A DNA stretch of 64,000 nt from the NCBI RefSeq assembly GCF_001654925.1, contig NZ_LXER01000032.1:1-64000 (forward strand), written 5' to 3'. The notes beneath the pieces were generated by a model, which searched no databases, was not told where the DNA came from, and worked only from the letters and a program-made list of their open reading frames with translations. Origin of the DNA: Buttiauxella brennerae ATCC 51605. GTDB taxonomy: Bacteria; Pseudomonadota; Gammaproteobacteria; Enterobacterales; Enterobacteriaceae. Positions 10,227 to 22,610 of the stretch are shown here, piece by piece; the first letter of the stretch is position 1, and each line of letters opens with the position of its first letter. The position numbers and the translations under genes were made by a program.

Positions 10227-10345
10227 GTTTACGATCTCCTTATCGCTGGTTACGGAAAATGCCATACCAATGCCACTGGCTTGCCTTTATACTACCGCGC
10301 GGTTGTTTATAAACTGCCCAATGGAAACGTTATGGGAAATTTAAG

Positions 10346-12898
10346 GTGAAGTTCGTAAAGTATTTATTCATCCTTGCAGTGTGTTGCATTCTGCTGGGAG
10401 CAGGCTCGATCTTCGGGCTCTACAAATTTATTGAACCGCAGTTGCCTGATGTCGCCACGCTTAAAGACGTGCGCCTCCAGATCCCAATGCAGGTTTATAG
10501 CGCTGATGGTGAACTTATTGCCCAATACGGTGAGAAACGTCGTATCCCGGTGACACTTCAGCAAATTCCACCTGTGATGGTGAAAGCGTTTATTGCGACG
10601 GAAGACAGCCGCTTCTACGAACACCATGGTGTTGATCCGGTAGGGATTTTCCGTGCTGCGAGTGTAGCGCTGTTTTCTGGTCATGCCTCTCAGGGCGCGA
10701 GTACCATCACGCAACAGCTGGCACGTAACTTCTTCTTAAGCCCGGAACGCACGCTGACGCGTAAGATCAAAGAAGTGTTCCTGGCGATTCGTATTGAGCA
10801 GTTGCTTACCAAAGATGAAATTCTCGAGTTGTACCTCAACAAGATTTATCTCGGTTACCGCGCTTATGGTGTGGGTGCCGCAGCACAAGTCTATTTTGGT
10901 AAGTCGATTGATCAACTCAGCCTGAGTGAAATAGCGGTGATTGCCGGTTTGCCAAAAGCGCCGTCAACGTTTAACCCGCTTTACTCTCTGGATCGCGCAA
11001 CTTCCCGTCGTAATGTGGTGTTATCGCGCATGTTGAGCGAAAACTACATTACGCAAGCTCAGTATGACGAAGCGCGTAATCAGCCGATTGATGCAAACTA
11101 CCACGCTCCGGAAATCGCGTTCTCTGCACCTTATCTGTCTGAGCTGGTACGCCAGGATATGGTTGCCAAGTACGGCGATAAAGCCTACGAAGATGGATAC
11201 AAGGTTTACACCACCATCACCCGGAAAACTCAGCAGGCCGCACAGCAAGCCGTGCGTAATAACGTCATGGCTTATGACATGCGCCATGGTTATCGTGGAC
11301 CATCAAATGTGCTGTGGAAAGTGGGTGAGACTGCGTGGGATAAAACCAAAATCGTTGATTCGTTGAAGAATCTTCCGGTTTACGGACCACTATTCCCTGC
11401 AGTCGTGACTGAAGCCTCAACCAATGAAGCCACTGCATTGTTGGCAGACGGCAGCGCCGTTTCTCTCAATATGGACGGCATGCGTTGGGCGCGTCCGTAC
11501 CGTTCTGACACTGCGCAAGGCCCTACTCCGCGCAAAACGACTGACGTCGTGCAGGCGGGACAGCAGATCTGGGTGCGTAAAGTTGATGATAACTGGTGGC
11601 TCGGCCAGGTCCCGGATGTGAACTCCGCACTGGTTTCCATCAACCCTCATGATGGTGCCATCGTGGCGCTGGTCGGTGGTTTTGATTTCAACCAGAGCAA
11701 GTTCAACCGTGCGACCCAGGCGTTACGCCAGGTTGGTTCCAATATCAAACCATTCCTCTATACAGCAGCGATGGATAAAGGCCTGACGCTTGCGAGCGTG
11801 CTGAACGATGTGCCGATTTCTCGCTGGGATGCAGGCGCAGGTTCCGACTGGCGTCCTAAAAACTCACCGCCAGAATATGCCGGCCCAATTAGATTGCGCC
11901 AGGGGCTGGGTCAATCGAAAAACGTGGTGATGGTACGAGCAATGCGCGCCATGGGTGTGGATTACGCGGCTGAATACCTGCAACGCTTTGGCTTCCCTGC
12001 GCAAAACATCGTGCATACCGAATCGCTGGCATTGGGCTCTGCATCATTCACACCGATGCAAGTGGCGCGTGGCTATTCAGTGATGGCCAACGGCGGCTTC
12101 CTGGTTGACCCTTACTACATTTCCAAAATTGAAAATGAAATAGGCGGCACTATCTTTGAAGCGAAGCCGAAAGTTGCTTGCCCGGAATGCGATATCCCGG
12201 TGATTTACGGCGAAACGCAGAAATCTAACGTGCTGGAAAATCAGGATGTTGAAGACGTTGCCCAGTCTCAGGAAAAGCAGAACGCGAGTGTGCCAATGCC
12301 AAAACTTGAGCAGGCGAATAGCGAACTGGTTGCTCAAAGCAGCCCACCAGAATACGCACCGCATGTCATCAACACTCCACTGTCGTTCCTGATTAAAAGT
12401 GCGCTTAACTCGAATATCTACGGCGAACCAGGCTGGCAAGGTACGGGTTGGCGTGCAGGTCGTGACCTGAAACGTAATGATATTGGTGGCAAAACCGGTA
12501 CTACTAACAGCTCAAAAGACGCATGGTTCTCAGGTTACGGGCCAGGTGTAGTGACGTCAGTGTGGATTGGTTTTGACGACCATCGTCGCGATCTGGGCCG
12601 GACATCCGCATCAGGCGCAATTAAGGACCAAATTTCAGGCTATGAAGGTGGCGCGAAGAGCGCTCAGCCCGCGTGGGATGATTTCATGAAAGCCGTTCTG
12701 GAAGGTGTGCCGGAAGAGCCGCTAACACCGCCACCGGGTATTGTGACAGTCAATATAGACCGCAGCACCGGGCAGTTAGCCAATGGCGGCAATAGCCGGG
12801 CTGAGTACTTTATCGAAGGCACGCAACCAACGCAGCAGGCGGTGCATGAAGTGGGTACGACGATTATTGATAATGGCGAGAGCCACGAACTGTTCTAA
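10346..12898 (+). CDS. mrcA: Penicillin-binding protein 1A
   Basis: Class A bifunctional peptidoglycan synthase anchored in the inner membrane. Domain order: short cytoplasmic tail and transmembrane helix (about 5-27), GT51 glycosyltransferase with catalytic Glu in ATEDSRFYEHHG and the QGASTITQQLARN motif, an OB-like insert, then the transpeptidase with the active Ser in QVGSNIKPF (about residue 473), the second motif SKN in GQSKNVVM, and KTGTTN. Length is 850, equal to E. coli PBP1a. It lies divergent to hofM and convergent with nudE. Confidence 0.98.
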   Translation: MKFVKYLFILAVCCILLGAGSIFGLYKFIEPQLPDVATLKDVRLQIPMQVYSADGELIAQYGEKRRIPVTLQQIPPVMVKAFIATEDSRFYEHHGVDPVGIFRAASVALFSGHASQGASTITQQLARNFFLSPERTLTRKIKEVFLAIRIEQLLTKDEILELYLNKIYLGYRAYGVGAAAQVYFGKSIDQLSLSEIAVIAGLPKAPSTFNPLYSLDRATSRRNVVLSRMLSENYITQAQYDEARNQPIDANYHAPEIAFSAPYLSELVRQDMVAKYGDKAYEDGYKVYTTITRKTQQAAQQAVRNNVMAYDMRHGYRGPSNVLWKVGETAWDKTKIVDSLKNLPVYGPLFPAVVTEASTNEATALLADGSAVSLNMDGMRWARPYRSDTAQGPTPRKTTDVVQAGQQIWVRKVDDNWWLGQVPDVNSALVSINPHDGAIVALVGGFDFNQSKFNRATQALRQVGSNIKPFLYTAAMDKGLTLASVLNDVPISRWDAGAGSDWRPKNSPPEYAGPIRLRQGLGQSKNVVMVRAMRAMGVDYAAEYLQRFGFPAQNIVHTESLALGSASFTPMQVARGYSVMANGGFLVDPYYISKIENEIGGTIFEAKPKVACPECDIPVIYGETQKSNVLENQDVEDVAQSQEKQNASVPMPKLEQANSELVAQSSPPEYAPHVINTPLSFLIKSALNSNIYGEPGWQGTGWRAGRDLKRNDIGGKTGTTNSSKDAWFSGYGPGVVTSVWIGFDDHRRDLGRTSASGAIKDQISGYEGGAKSAQPAWDDFMKAVLEGVPEEPLTPPPGIVTVNIDRSTGQLANGGNSRAEYFIEGTQPTQQAVHEVGTTIIDNGESHELF

Positions 12899-12908
12899 GA
12901 CTTTGATA

Positions 12909-12937
12909 CAAGCCCGCTTCACTTTGAAGCGGGCTGC
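12909..12937. terminator. Hairpin between convergent mrcA and nudE
   Basis: A perfect 10-bp stem, AGCCCGCTTC facing GAAGCGGGCT, with a 5-base loop occupies 12911-12935. It starts 12 bases after the mrcA stop and 14 bases before the nudE stop. No long T run follows on either strand, so termination would be weak or factor assisted. Confidence 0.6.
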
Positions 12938-12949
12938 TACAGAAAGGGT

Positions 12950-13510
12950 TCACAAACGACCCTTTTCTTTTAGCCATTCGCGTACCAGGAACAGCGCACT
13001 CACATTCCGCGCTTCGCTAAAATCTTCCTCATCGAGTAAACCCAACAAAGACTCCAGCGGCCAGCGTACTTGTGGCAGCTCTTCCGGCTCGTCACCTTCC
13101 AGAGATTCTGGATAGAGATCTTCAGCAATAACAATGTTCATTTTGCTGGAGAAATAGGACGGTGCCATCGTCAATTTTTTCAGGAATGTCAGCTGATTCG
13201 CCCCGAAGCCAACCTCTTCTTTTAGCTCGCGATTTGCAGCTTCAAAGACAGTCTCACCGGGGTCAATTAGCCCTTTCGAGAAACCAAGTTCATAAGATTC
13301 CGTACCAACCGCGTATTCACGGATCAAAATCAAATGGTTATCAACGATAGGGACTATCATTACAGCTTCGCGCGCAGACGGACGCATGCGCTCATAAACA
13401 CGGCGCACGCCGTTGCTGAACTCCAGATCCACCGTTTCGACATTAAACAGCCGTGAACGGGCCACGGTTTCAACATGTAAAATGGTCGGTTTTTGTAATG
13501 GTTTGCTCAT
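12950..13510 (-). CDS. nudE: ADP compounds hydrolase NudE (Nudix)
   Basis: Nudix hydrolase acting on ADP-ribose, Ap3A and NADH-type substrates. The complete Nudix box runs from GLIDPGETV through REL-EEVGFGA (GX5EX7REUXEEXGU). The start at 13510 gives the usual 186-residue protein beginning MSKPLQKPT; the open frame reaches 12 codons further upstream without similarity to the family. Convergent with mrcA and divergent from igaA. Confidence 0.96.
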   Translation of the reverse strand: MSKPLQKPTILHVETVARSRLFNVETVDLEFSNGVRRVYERMRPSAREAVMIVPIVDNHLILIREYAVGTESYELGFSKGLIDPGETVFEAANRELKEEVGFGANQLTFLKKLTMAPSYFSSKMNIVIAEDLYPESLEGDEPEELPQVRWPLESLLGLLDEEDFSEARNVSALFLVREWLKEKGRL

Positions 13511-13875
13511 CGTGAACTGGGCTAACAGTAAATGCAGGTACTCCATTGTGCGTTACGCCGCATATCTCACGCAACGGACATTGGTTATTATTTACATTTT
13601 TGCAACTTTAAGGGATTTTTCAAAGCATCGGCTGCAAGTCAATAGAGACTAAATGAAATAGGAATTTGCTGATATTTCTCGTAAAGTCGCTTTGCTAACA
13701 TTATGTTACAGCAGGGTATATACGTAAAAATGTCTCAAGATTGGGGCCGTACCTGCCGATAATTATTGATACCCAACAATGATGCAGCCTTGAGTCTGTT
13801 GGGTAGACACCCGGTTGTTGTTAGGGTGCAACCTGCTGCTTTTTAATAAGAAAACGAGTATTTGATGGGGAAAGC
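13511..13875. promoter_or_regulatory. nudE-igaA divergent region with two leader hairpins
   Basis: These 365 bases separate divergent nudE and igaA. Close to igaA are two consecutive inverted repeats: CCCAACA (13772-13778) with TGTTGGG (13797-13803), and CACCC (13808-13812) with GGGTG (13824-13828). Both would lie in the igaA mRNA leader if transcription begins upstream of 13770. The igaA start is preceded by a purine-rich GATGGGGAAAGC stretch. Confidence 0.4.
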
Positions 13876-16017
13876 ATGAGCACCTTATTACTTCTTTTAG
13901 CTGCTATGCTGGCCTGCATCTTAATTGCGGGGTGGCTTATCTGGCGCAGCCTGCGGTTACGCGCTCGGATATCACAAGCGCAATCATTCAGTGGGGCCAC
14001 TTCCCGTAAGTTAACCGCTGATGAACGTGCAGCCGTTGAAAATTACATTGATTCATTAGCGCGTACGCAAGACATCGTGGGGCCTTCTGGTGCCAGTGCT
14101 GCACCGGCGAAACTGGTATTAAATGCGCTGAGCAACACCGCACTTTCTCTGACTCGTTCAATCACCCGTTATGGCTTATCCACTGATGACCCTAATAAGT
14201 GGCGCTATTACCTTGATTCTGTAGAGGTTCACCTTCCGCCATTCTGGGAACAGTACATTACCAACGACAACTACGTTGAGTTGATTCGTACTGAAACCAT
14301 GCCGCTGGTTATCTCGCTTAACGGGCATACGCTTATTGATTACAGCAGCGAAAACCGTGGTTTCGCGCTTGAACAAACCCCTCATAGTCAGGCATCCATT
14401 CGTGGTGAAGAAAGCGAACAGATTGAGCTTCTGAATATCCGCCAGGAAACACCAGAAGAGTATGCGCTCAGCCGCCCGGATGGGCTGCGTGAAGCCATTC
14501 TCATCTGCGTGGCCTTCGTGATGCTATTTTTATGTCTGGTGACCCCTCCCGTCGTTTTACCCTGGTTGGTTGGCGGGGCATTTATGCTACTTGCGGCCAG
14601 CCTGTGGGGCCTGTTTGCTCCTCCTGCCAAAAATGCACTGCGTGAAGTCCACTGTTTACGCGGCACGCCAAAGCGTTGGGGACTTTTTGGTGAATCTAAT
14701 CAGGATCAGATAAACAATATCTCGTTAGGGATTATTGACCTGATTTATCCGGCGCACTGGCAGCAGTATGTCGCTCAGGATCTTGGCCAGAAAACGGATA
14801 TCGATATTTATCTCGACCGGCATGTACTTCGCCAGGGGCGCTTCCTGTCGCTGCATGACGAAGTGCGCAATTTCCCCATCCAGCATTGGGTGCGCAATCT
14901 GGTGATTGCCATAGGCAGTCTGCTGGTTCTGCTGATGCTGACGATTTGGGTACCGCTGGAGATGCCTTTAAAACTGAGTATGTCGTGGTTAAAAGGCGCA
15001 CAAACTATTGAAGCAACAACCGTTGCGGACCTCGATAAAACAACGCTTCGTGTTGGTGACACGCTGAAAGTTAACGGTACGGGTATGTGTAATATCCACA
15101 CGCCGGGCAACTACACCACGCGGCAGACGTACCCGTTTACCCCATTCGACTGCTCGCAAATCATCTGGAATACCGCGCAATCATTGCCGGTGCCGGAATC
15201 AGAGATCATGGATAAAGCCCTGGCGTTGACGCAGGCCGTCAGCGGGCAAATTCATCCGCAGACCAGTGAAGACTCAAAGGTAAACCCGCAATTACGCAGC
15301 GCGATTCAGAAATCAGGGATGGTGTTGCTGGATGATTTTGCAGGCATTGTTCTCAAGACACAGGCCCTTTGCACCGCAGACGATGAATGTGTCCGTCTTA
15401 AAAATGCACTGGTGAATCTTGGAAACACCAAAGACTGGGATGCGCTGACCAGGAAGGCTGATTCCGGGAAGCTCACAGGTGTAAACGTCCTGCTGCGCCC
15501 GGTCAGTGCTGAGTCGCTTGATAATCTCGTCACGACATCTACAGCGCCGTTCTTTATTCGTGAAACGGCGCGAGCTGCGCAGGCGCTCAACAGCCCGGCA
15601 CCTGCAGGTTATGTGATTATCAATGACGAAGGCAGTGACCTGGTAGACCAGCCGCTGCCTCCTGTTCCGCTGTACGATATTCCGGCACAAGATCAATGGA
15701 GCGAGTTCCAACGGCTGGCAGATATGCTGCTCAAAACACCGTTTGTCGCTGAAGGCATCATTACCGGTATTCGTCAGGATGCCAACGGCACACAACACGT
15801 CACGTTGCACAAAATCCCTGATAGCAGCAGCTTGTGGCGGTATATCAGTACCACCTTGTTGCTCATCAGTATGATTGTTTGCTTGCTGATTAACGGTGCG
15901 CTGGCGATTCGCCGCTACCGCCGTAGCCGCAGTCGCCTGGCGCAAATCCAGCAGTACTATGATAATTGTATGAATCCATCGCTCACAGCTATCTCTTCTG
16001 TACGCCCGCTGTTCTAA
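13876..16017 (+). CDS. igaA: Intracellular growth attenuator IgaA (Rcs inhibitor)
   Basis: Polytopic inner-membrane protein that restrains the Rcs phosphorelay by contacting RcsD and, in the periplasm, RcsF; essential in many enterobacteria. Membrane helices are visible at the N-terminus (TLLLLLAAMLACILIAGWLI), a pair around residues 210-255 (AILICVAFVMLFLCLV and LVGGAFMLLAASLWGLF), one near 340-360 (VIAIGSLLVLLMLTIWV), and one near the C-terminus (TLLLISMIVCLLINGAL). Between the last two is the large periplasmic domain with conserved cysteines. The 713-residue length is typical. It precedes yrfG by 60 bases. Confidence 0.95.
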   Translation: MSTLLLLLAAMLACILIAGWLIWRSLRLRARISQAQSFSGATSRKLTADERAAVENYIDSLARTQDIVGPSGASAAPAKLVLNALSNTALSLTRSITRYGLSTDDPNKWRYYLDSVEVHLPPFWEQYITNDNYVELIRTETMPLVISLNGHTLIDYSSENRGFALEQTPHSQASIRGEESEQIELLNIRQETPEEYALSRPDGLREAILICVAFVMLFLCLVTPPVVLPWLVGGAFMLLAASLWGLFAPPAKNALREVHCLRGTPKRWGLFGESNQDQINNISLGIIDLIYPAHWQQYVAQDLGQKTDIDIYLDRHVLRQGRFLSLHDEVRNFPIQHWVRNLVIAIGSLLVLLMLTIWVPLEMPLKLSMSWLKGAQTIEATTVADLDKTTLRVGDTLKVNGTGMCNIHTPGNYTTRQTYPFTPFDCSQIIWNTAQSLPVPESEIMDKALALTQAVSGQIHPQTSEDSKVNPQLRSAIQKSGMVLLDDFAGIVLKTQALCTADDECVRLKNALVNLGNTKDWDALTRKADSGKLTGVNVLLRPVSAESLDNLVTTSTAPFFIRETARAAQALNSPAPAGYVIINDEGSDLVDQPLPPVPLYDIPAQDQWSEFQRLADMLLKTPFVAEGIITGIRQDANGTQHVTLHKIPDSSSLWRYISTTLLLISMIVCLLINGALAIRRYRRSRSRLAQIQQYYDNCMNPSLTAISSVRPLF

Positions 16018-16077
16018 ACTTCACGCGGCAGGTTGTGCTAACCTGTCGCGCAGTTTCCTCTAATCAGGCCCAAATCT

Positions 16078-16758
16078 ATGCATATTGATATTGCCTGGCA
16101 GGATGTCGATACCGTATTGCTGGATATGGACGGCACGCTGCTGGATCTCGCATTCGATAGCCACTTCTGGCAAAAACTGGTGCCAGAAACCGTCAGTGAA
16201 CAAAGAAATATTCCACTGGATGAAGCACACCGGCTAATCGCCCACGAATATCACGCCGTGCAACATACGCTAAACTGGTACTGTCTGGATTACTGGAGCG
16301 AGCGTCTGGGGTTGGATATTTGTGCGATGACCACAACGCAAGGGCCAAATGCCGTGCTGCGTGAAGATACCGTCCCGTTCCTTAATGCCCTGAAGGACTG
16401 CGGCAAGCGGCGTATCTTACTGACGAATGCCCATCCACATAATCTGGCCGTCAAACTTGAACATACCGGTTTAGGCCAGCACCTTGATTTATTACTTTCC
16501 ACCCACACATTTGGTTATCCGAAAGAAGATCAGCGGTTGTGGCAAGCCGTTGCTGAACATACCGGCCTGGAGCCAGAGCGCACGCTGTTTATTGACGATA
16601 GCGAACCGATTCTGGATTCTGCCGCGAAGTTTGGCATTCGCTATTGCCTGGGCGTGACCAACCCCGATTCAGGGCAGGCCGACAAAATCTATCAACGCCA
16701 CCCGGCATTGAACGACTATCGCCGACTACTCCCGAAGTTGATCTCTAAGGAGTCGTGA
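16078..16758 (+). CDS. yrfG: GMP/IMP nucleotidase YrfG
   Basis: HAD-family 5'-nucleotidase active on purine monophosphates. The nucleophile motif DMDGTLLDL is at about residues 17-25, LLTNAHPHN supplies the Thr/Ser motif, and TLFIDDSEPILDSA the terminal acidic motif. The 226 residues agree with the E. coli protein (222). Its TGA overlaps the hslR ATG by one base, so the two are translationally coupled. Confidence 0.93.
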   Translation: MHIDIAWQDVDTVLLDMDGTLLDLAFDSHFWQKLVPETVSEQRNIPLDEAHRLIAHEYHAVQHTLNWYCLDYWSERLGLDICAMTTTQGPNAVLREDTVPFLNALKDCGKRRILLTNAHPHNLAVKLEHTGLGQHLDLLLSTHTFGYPKEDQRLWQAVAEHTGLEPERTLFIDDSEPILDSAAKFGIRYCLGVTNPDSGQADKIYQRHPALNDYRRLLPKLISKES

Positions 16759-17159
16759 TGAAAGAAAAATCGCCTGACGGTGTACGTCTTGATAAATGGC
16801 TGTGGGCTGCGCGTTTCTATAAAACGCGCGCTATTGCCCGGGAAATGGTCGAAGGCGGTAAAGTGCATTACAACGGGCAGCGCAGCAAGCCAAGTAAACT
16901 TGTTGAGTTGAATGCCATGCTGACACTACGCCAGGGCAATGACGAGAAAACCGTCAAAGTGCTGGCGGTCACCGAGCAGCGCCGCCCGGCAACAGATGCC
17001 TCGCAGCTTTATGAAGAGACAGATGAAAGTATTACCAAACGGGAAAAAGTGGCGCTGGCACGCAAGATGAATGCGCTGACGATGCCCCACCCCGACCGCC
17101 GCCCCGATAAAAAAGAGCGTCGCGATTTGATGAAATTTAAACACGGTGGCAACGAATAG
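16758..17159 (+). CDS. hslR: Heat shock protein 15 (HslR), S4-domain RNA-binding protein
   Basis: Binds stalled 50S subunits that still carry peptidyl-tRNA and helps recycle them. The S4 domain is at the N-terminus (RLDKWLWAARFYKTRAIARE, then GGKVHYNG), followed by a basic tail (PDRRPDKKERRDLMKFK). A GTG one codon upstream is possible, but the AAGGAG at 16747-16752 is only 2 bases from it and 5 from the ATG at 16758, so the ATG is preferred (133 residues). Overlaps the yrfG stop by one base; hslO follows after a repeat-containing spacer. Confidence 0.95.
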   Translation: MKEKSPDGVRLDKWLWAARFYKTRAIAREMVEGGKVHYNGQRSKPSKLVELNAMLTLRQGNDEKTVKVLAVTEQRRPATDASQLYEETDESITKREKVALARKMNALTMPHPDRRPDKKERRDLMKFKHGGNE

Positions 17160-17224
17160 ACCCAATAGATTTCGAGATGCAGGAAGGCAGCTAACGCATC
17201 TGCAACTTGAAAGATGAAGGATAT
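17160..17224 (+). repeat. Internally deleted ERIC-like element in the hslR-hslO spacer
   Basis: The 65 bases begin ACCCAATAGATTTCGAGATG and end CAACTTGAAAGATGAAGGAT, matching both ends of the full ERIC elements at 18348, 40540, 41082 and 52602 in the same orientation, but the central block with GAGCTTAC and GTAAGTGA is missing. The ends are inverted repeats (TTTCGAGATGCAG against TTTCAAGTTGCAG in reverse complement) and would fold in the hslR-hslO mRNA. Confidence 0.6.
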
Positions 17225-17250
17225 TGTTGCCATCTGAATGAGAGAAAATT

Positions 17251-18129
17251 ATGACCCAACACGACCAACTGCATCGTTACTTGTTTGAAAACTTCGCCGT
17301 ACGCGGTGAACTGGTAACGGTTTCCGAGACCTGGAAACAAATCATGGAAAACCATGACTACCCGGCTCCGGTAAAAACTATTCTCGGTGAATTGCTGGTC
17401 GCAACCAGTTTGCTGACGGCAACCCTCAAGTTTGATGGCGACATTACTGTGCAATTGCAGGGTGATGGCCCAATGAGCCTTGCGGTGATTAACGGTAACA
17501 ACAACCAGCAAATGCGCGGTGTTGCACGCTTCAAAGGCGAAATCCCTGCGGATGCTGATCTGAAAACCCTGGTGGGCAATGGCTACCTGGTAATCACCAT
17601 CACTCCTGCGCAAGGCGAACGCTATCAGGGTGTTGTTGGGCTTGAAGGCGATACGCTGGCGGCATGTCTGGAAGATTACTTCTTACGTTCCGAGCAGCTC
17701 CCAACGCGTCTGTTTATTCGCACCGGCGAAGTTGAAGGCAAACCAGCGGCAGGCGGCATGCTGTTGCAGGTTCTGCCAGCACAAGATGCTCAGGCTGATG
17801 ATTTCAATCACCTCACGGCACTGACCGAAACGATTAAAGCTGAAGAGTTGCTGACCTTACCGGCCAACGACGTGTTGTGGCGTTTGTACCACGAAGAAGA
17901 AGTGACACTTTACGATCCGCAAGCGGTCGAATTTAAGTGTACTTGTTCTCGTGAACGCTGTGCCGATGCGCTCAGAACGCTGCCTGATGAAGAAGTGAAT
18001 AGCATTCTTGCAGAAGAAGGCGAAATCGACATGAACTGTGATTACTGTGGTAACCACTACGTGTTCAACTCCATGGACATTGCAGAAATTCGCAACAACG
18101 CCTCCCCGGCAGATCCGCAAGTTCATTGA
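17251..18129 (+). CDS. hslO: Redox-regulated chaperone Hsp33
   Basis: Holdase chaperone switched on by oxidation: disulfide formation releases zinc and unfolds a linker. The C-terminal zinc centre is intact, with C230 and C232 (CTC) and C263 and C266 (CDYC). The N-terminal substrate-binding domain contains [20 protein letters not shown]. Length is 292, as in E. coli. In E. coli the next gene is yhgE; here hslO is followed directly by the pckA control region. Confidence 0.97.
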   Translation: MTQHDQLHRYLFENFAVRGELVTVSETWKQIMENHDYPAPVKTILGELLVATSLLTATLKFDGDITVQLQGDGPMSLAVINGNNNQQMRGVARFKGEIPADADLKTLVGNGYLVITITPAQGERYQGVVGLEGDTLAACLEDYFLRSEQLPTRLFIRTGEVEGKPAAGGMLLQVLPAQDAQADDFNHLTALTETIKAEELLTLPANDVLWRLYHEEEVTLYDPQAVEFKCTCSRERCADALRTLPDEEVNSILAEEGEIDMNCDYCGNHYVFNSMDIAEIRNNASPADPQVH

Positions 18130-18143
18130 TTTTCCCCTTCTGA

Positions 18144-18170
18144 CCTTCTCCTTTTTTTAGGGAGAAGGTT
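18144..18170. terminator. Hairpin after hslO, related to the 70-bp repeat
   Basis: An 8-bp stem CCTTCTCC / GGAGAAGG encloses a T-rich loop 15 bases after the hslO stop. The right arm with following GGTTGG matches the inner half of the palindromic repeat at 29-98. Because the Ts are in the loop rather than after the stem, it is not a classical terminator; it is the only candidate end signal for hslO. Confidence 0.4.
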
Positions 18171-18347
18171 GGATTGTGGCCGTCCGGAACTAAATCAATT
18201 TCACAGTTTGCACACAAGTGCGCTCTCAGTCACACCTCGTCCGTTAATCGCACTATTTTTTAACATATTCAGAATATTTTCCCTGCCGTACTAGCATTTC
18301 CTGCCATACTCTCACCCCGTTGTGACTCGCTTCACAGCGTTTTCCGC

Positions 18348-18474
<127 letters not shown>

Positions 18475-18577
18475 ATGGATTCGAGTGGATGCTCAAATCT
18501 ATGATAGGTGTCGCGGTTAACAACCAATAAACAACCCTACAATCTCAGGCAGTACAAATTGGCTAAGGAGCAGTGAA

Positions 18578-20197
18578 ATGCGAGTTAAAGGCATAACCCC
18601 GCAAGATCTCGAGGCTTATGGAATTCATGACACAAGTGAAGTGGTTTACAACCCGGATTACGACACTCTGTATCACGAAGAACTCAACCCCAACCTGGAA
18701 GGTTTTGAGCGTGGCGTAGAAACCAATCTTGGTGCAGTAGCTGTTGATACCGGCATATTTACCGGCCGTTCCCCAAAAGATAAATACATTGTCCGTGACG
18801 ACACCACGCGCGATACCCTGTGGTGGGCAGATAAAGGCAAAGGTAAAAACGACAACAAACCGCTGAGTGAAGAAACCTGGCAGCACCTGAAAGGGCTGGT
18901 CACTCACGAACTCTCTGGCAAACGCCTCTTTATTATTGACGCATACTGCGGTGCGAATGCAGACACCCGTCTGTCGGTGCGTTTTATTACCGAAGTGGCC
19001 TGGCAGGCTCATTTCGTTAAGAACATGTTCATCCGCCCAACCGAAGAAGAGCTTGAAACTTTCGAAGCCGATTTTGTGGTGATGAATGGCGCCAAATGCA
19101 CCAACCCACAATGGAAAGAGCAGGGTTTGAACTCTGAAAACTTCATCGCGTTTAACCTTACCGAGCGTGTGCAGCTGATTGGCGGCACCTGGTACGGTGG
19201 CGAAATGAAGAAAGGGATGTTCTCAATCATGAACTACCTGCTGCCGCTTAAAGGCATTGCTTCCATGCACTGTTCGGCAAACGTCGGCGAAAAAGGCGAT
19301 GTTGCGGTGTTCTTTGGTCTGTCTGGCACAGGCAAAACCACACTTTCTACCGATCCGAAGCGCCGCCTGATTGGCGATGACGAACACGGATGGGACGATG
19401 ACGGCGTGTTCAACTTTGAAGGCGGTTGCTACGCGAAAACCATTCGTTTATCCCAGGAGGCAGAGCCGGAAATCTTCAATGCGATTCGCCGCGATGCGCT
19501 GCTGGAAAACGTCACGGTTCGTGCAGACGGCTCAATCGATTTTGACGATGGTTCAAAAACCGAAAACACCCGTGTTTCCTATCCGATTTACCATATTGAA
19601 AACATCGTTAAGCCAGTTTCTAAAGCCGGTCATGCCAATAAAGTTATCTTCCTGACCGCGGATGCCTTTGGTGTGTTGCCGCCCGTTTCACGTCTGACCG
19701 CAAACCAAACGCAGTACCATTTCCTGTCAGGCTTCACCGCTAAATTGGCGGGTACTGAGCGTGGCGTGACTGAGCCGACGCCAACCTTCTCCGCATGTTT
19801 TGGCGCCGCATTCTTGTCCTTGCACCCAACGCAGTACGCGGAAGTGCTGGTGAAACGCATGCAAGCCTCGGGTGCTCAGGCTTATCTGGTTAACACGGGC
19901 TGGAACGGTACCGGCAAACGTATCTCCATCAAAGACACGCGTGCAATTATTGATGCGATTCTGGATGGGACTCTGGACGATACCGAAACCTTCACACTAC
20001 CCATGTTTGGCCTTGCCGTTCCAACCGCGTTAGCGGGTGTTGACGACAATATTCTGGACCCGCGTAATACCTACGCCTCACCAGAACAGTGGCAGGAAAA
20101 AGCGGAGCAACTGGCTAAGCTGTTTATCGATAACTTCGAGAAATACACCGATACCCCTGCGGGTGCAGCACTGGTGAGTGCAGGGCCGAAGATTTAA
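18578..20197 (+). CDS. pckA: Phosphoenolpyruvate carboxykinase (ATP)
   Basis: Converts oxaloacetate to PEP with ATP, the committed step of gluconeogenesis from C4 acids. The P-loop GLSGTGKTT (about residues 248-256), the kinase-2 segment [10 protein letters not shown] and the oxaloacetate-site [10 protein letters not shown] are all present. At 539 residues it has the expected length. A purine-rich AAGGAG lies 8 bases before the ATG. The gene is convergent with envZ, separated by a strong bidirectional terminator. Confidence 0.98.
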   Translation: MRVKGITPQDLEAYGIHDTSEVVYNPDYDTLYHEELNPNLEGFERGVETNLGAVAVDTGIFTGRSPKDKYIVRDDTTRDTLWWADKGKGKNDNKPLSEETWQHLKGLVTHELSGKRLFIIDAYCGANADTRLSVRFITEVAWQAHFVKNMFIRPTEEELETFEADFVVMNGAKCTNPQWKEQGLNSENFIAFNLTERVQLIGGTWYGGEMKKGMFSIMNYLLPLKGIASMHCSANVGEKGDVAVFFGLSGTGKTTLSTDPKRRLIGDDEHGWDDDGVFNFEGGCYAKTIRLSQEAEPEIFNAIRRDALLENVTVRADGSIDFDDGSKTENTRVSYPIYHIENIVKPVSKAGHANKVIFLTADAFGVLPPVSRLTANQTQYHFLSGFTAKLAGTERGVTEPTPTFSACFGAAFLSLHPTQYAEVLVKRMQASGAQAYLVNTGWNGTGKRISIKDTRAIIDAILDGTLDDTETFTLPMFGLAVPTALAGVDDNILDPRNTYASPEQWQEKAEQLAKLFIDNFEKYTDTPAGAALVSAGPKI

Positions 20198-20264
20198 GAT
20201 TTGAAGGGTGAATGAGTTTGTAAGGTAGGTTAGCGCAAGCACTATCAAATAAGCACTTTCAATA

Positions 20265-20300
20265 GTAAAAAAGCGAACCTCTGGAGGTTCGCTTTTTTTA
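20265..20300. terminator. Bidirectional terminator, pckA / envZ
   Basis: A-run, AGCGAACCTC, a TG loop, GAGGTTCGCT and a T-run form a symmetrical intrinsic terminator usable from both sides. It lies about 70 bases after pckA and just before the envZ stop. A degenerate REP-like stretch (GGTAGGTTAGCGCAAGC) precedes it. Confidence 0.92.
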
Positions 20301-20304
20301 TCAC

Positions 20305-22373
<2,069 letters not shown>

Positions 22374-22610
22374 TCTTATACTCCCAAAGGCACGAACAGT
22401 GAGTGCGTATTCTTAAAAAACTGGAGCGTTACGACCAGTCAATTCTGGTATATATTCTAGTCGAAATTGTTACAAAGCATATTAAACAGATGGTTATCGG
22501 CACATTTTAACTAAAAATAATGACCTGGTTCGCAAATCGCAAGGATTGCCATAACCCTGATAATTAGGTTTAAATCCCCTTTAATTGTGCTACCCATTCA
22601 AGGCCTGACG

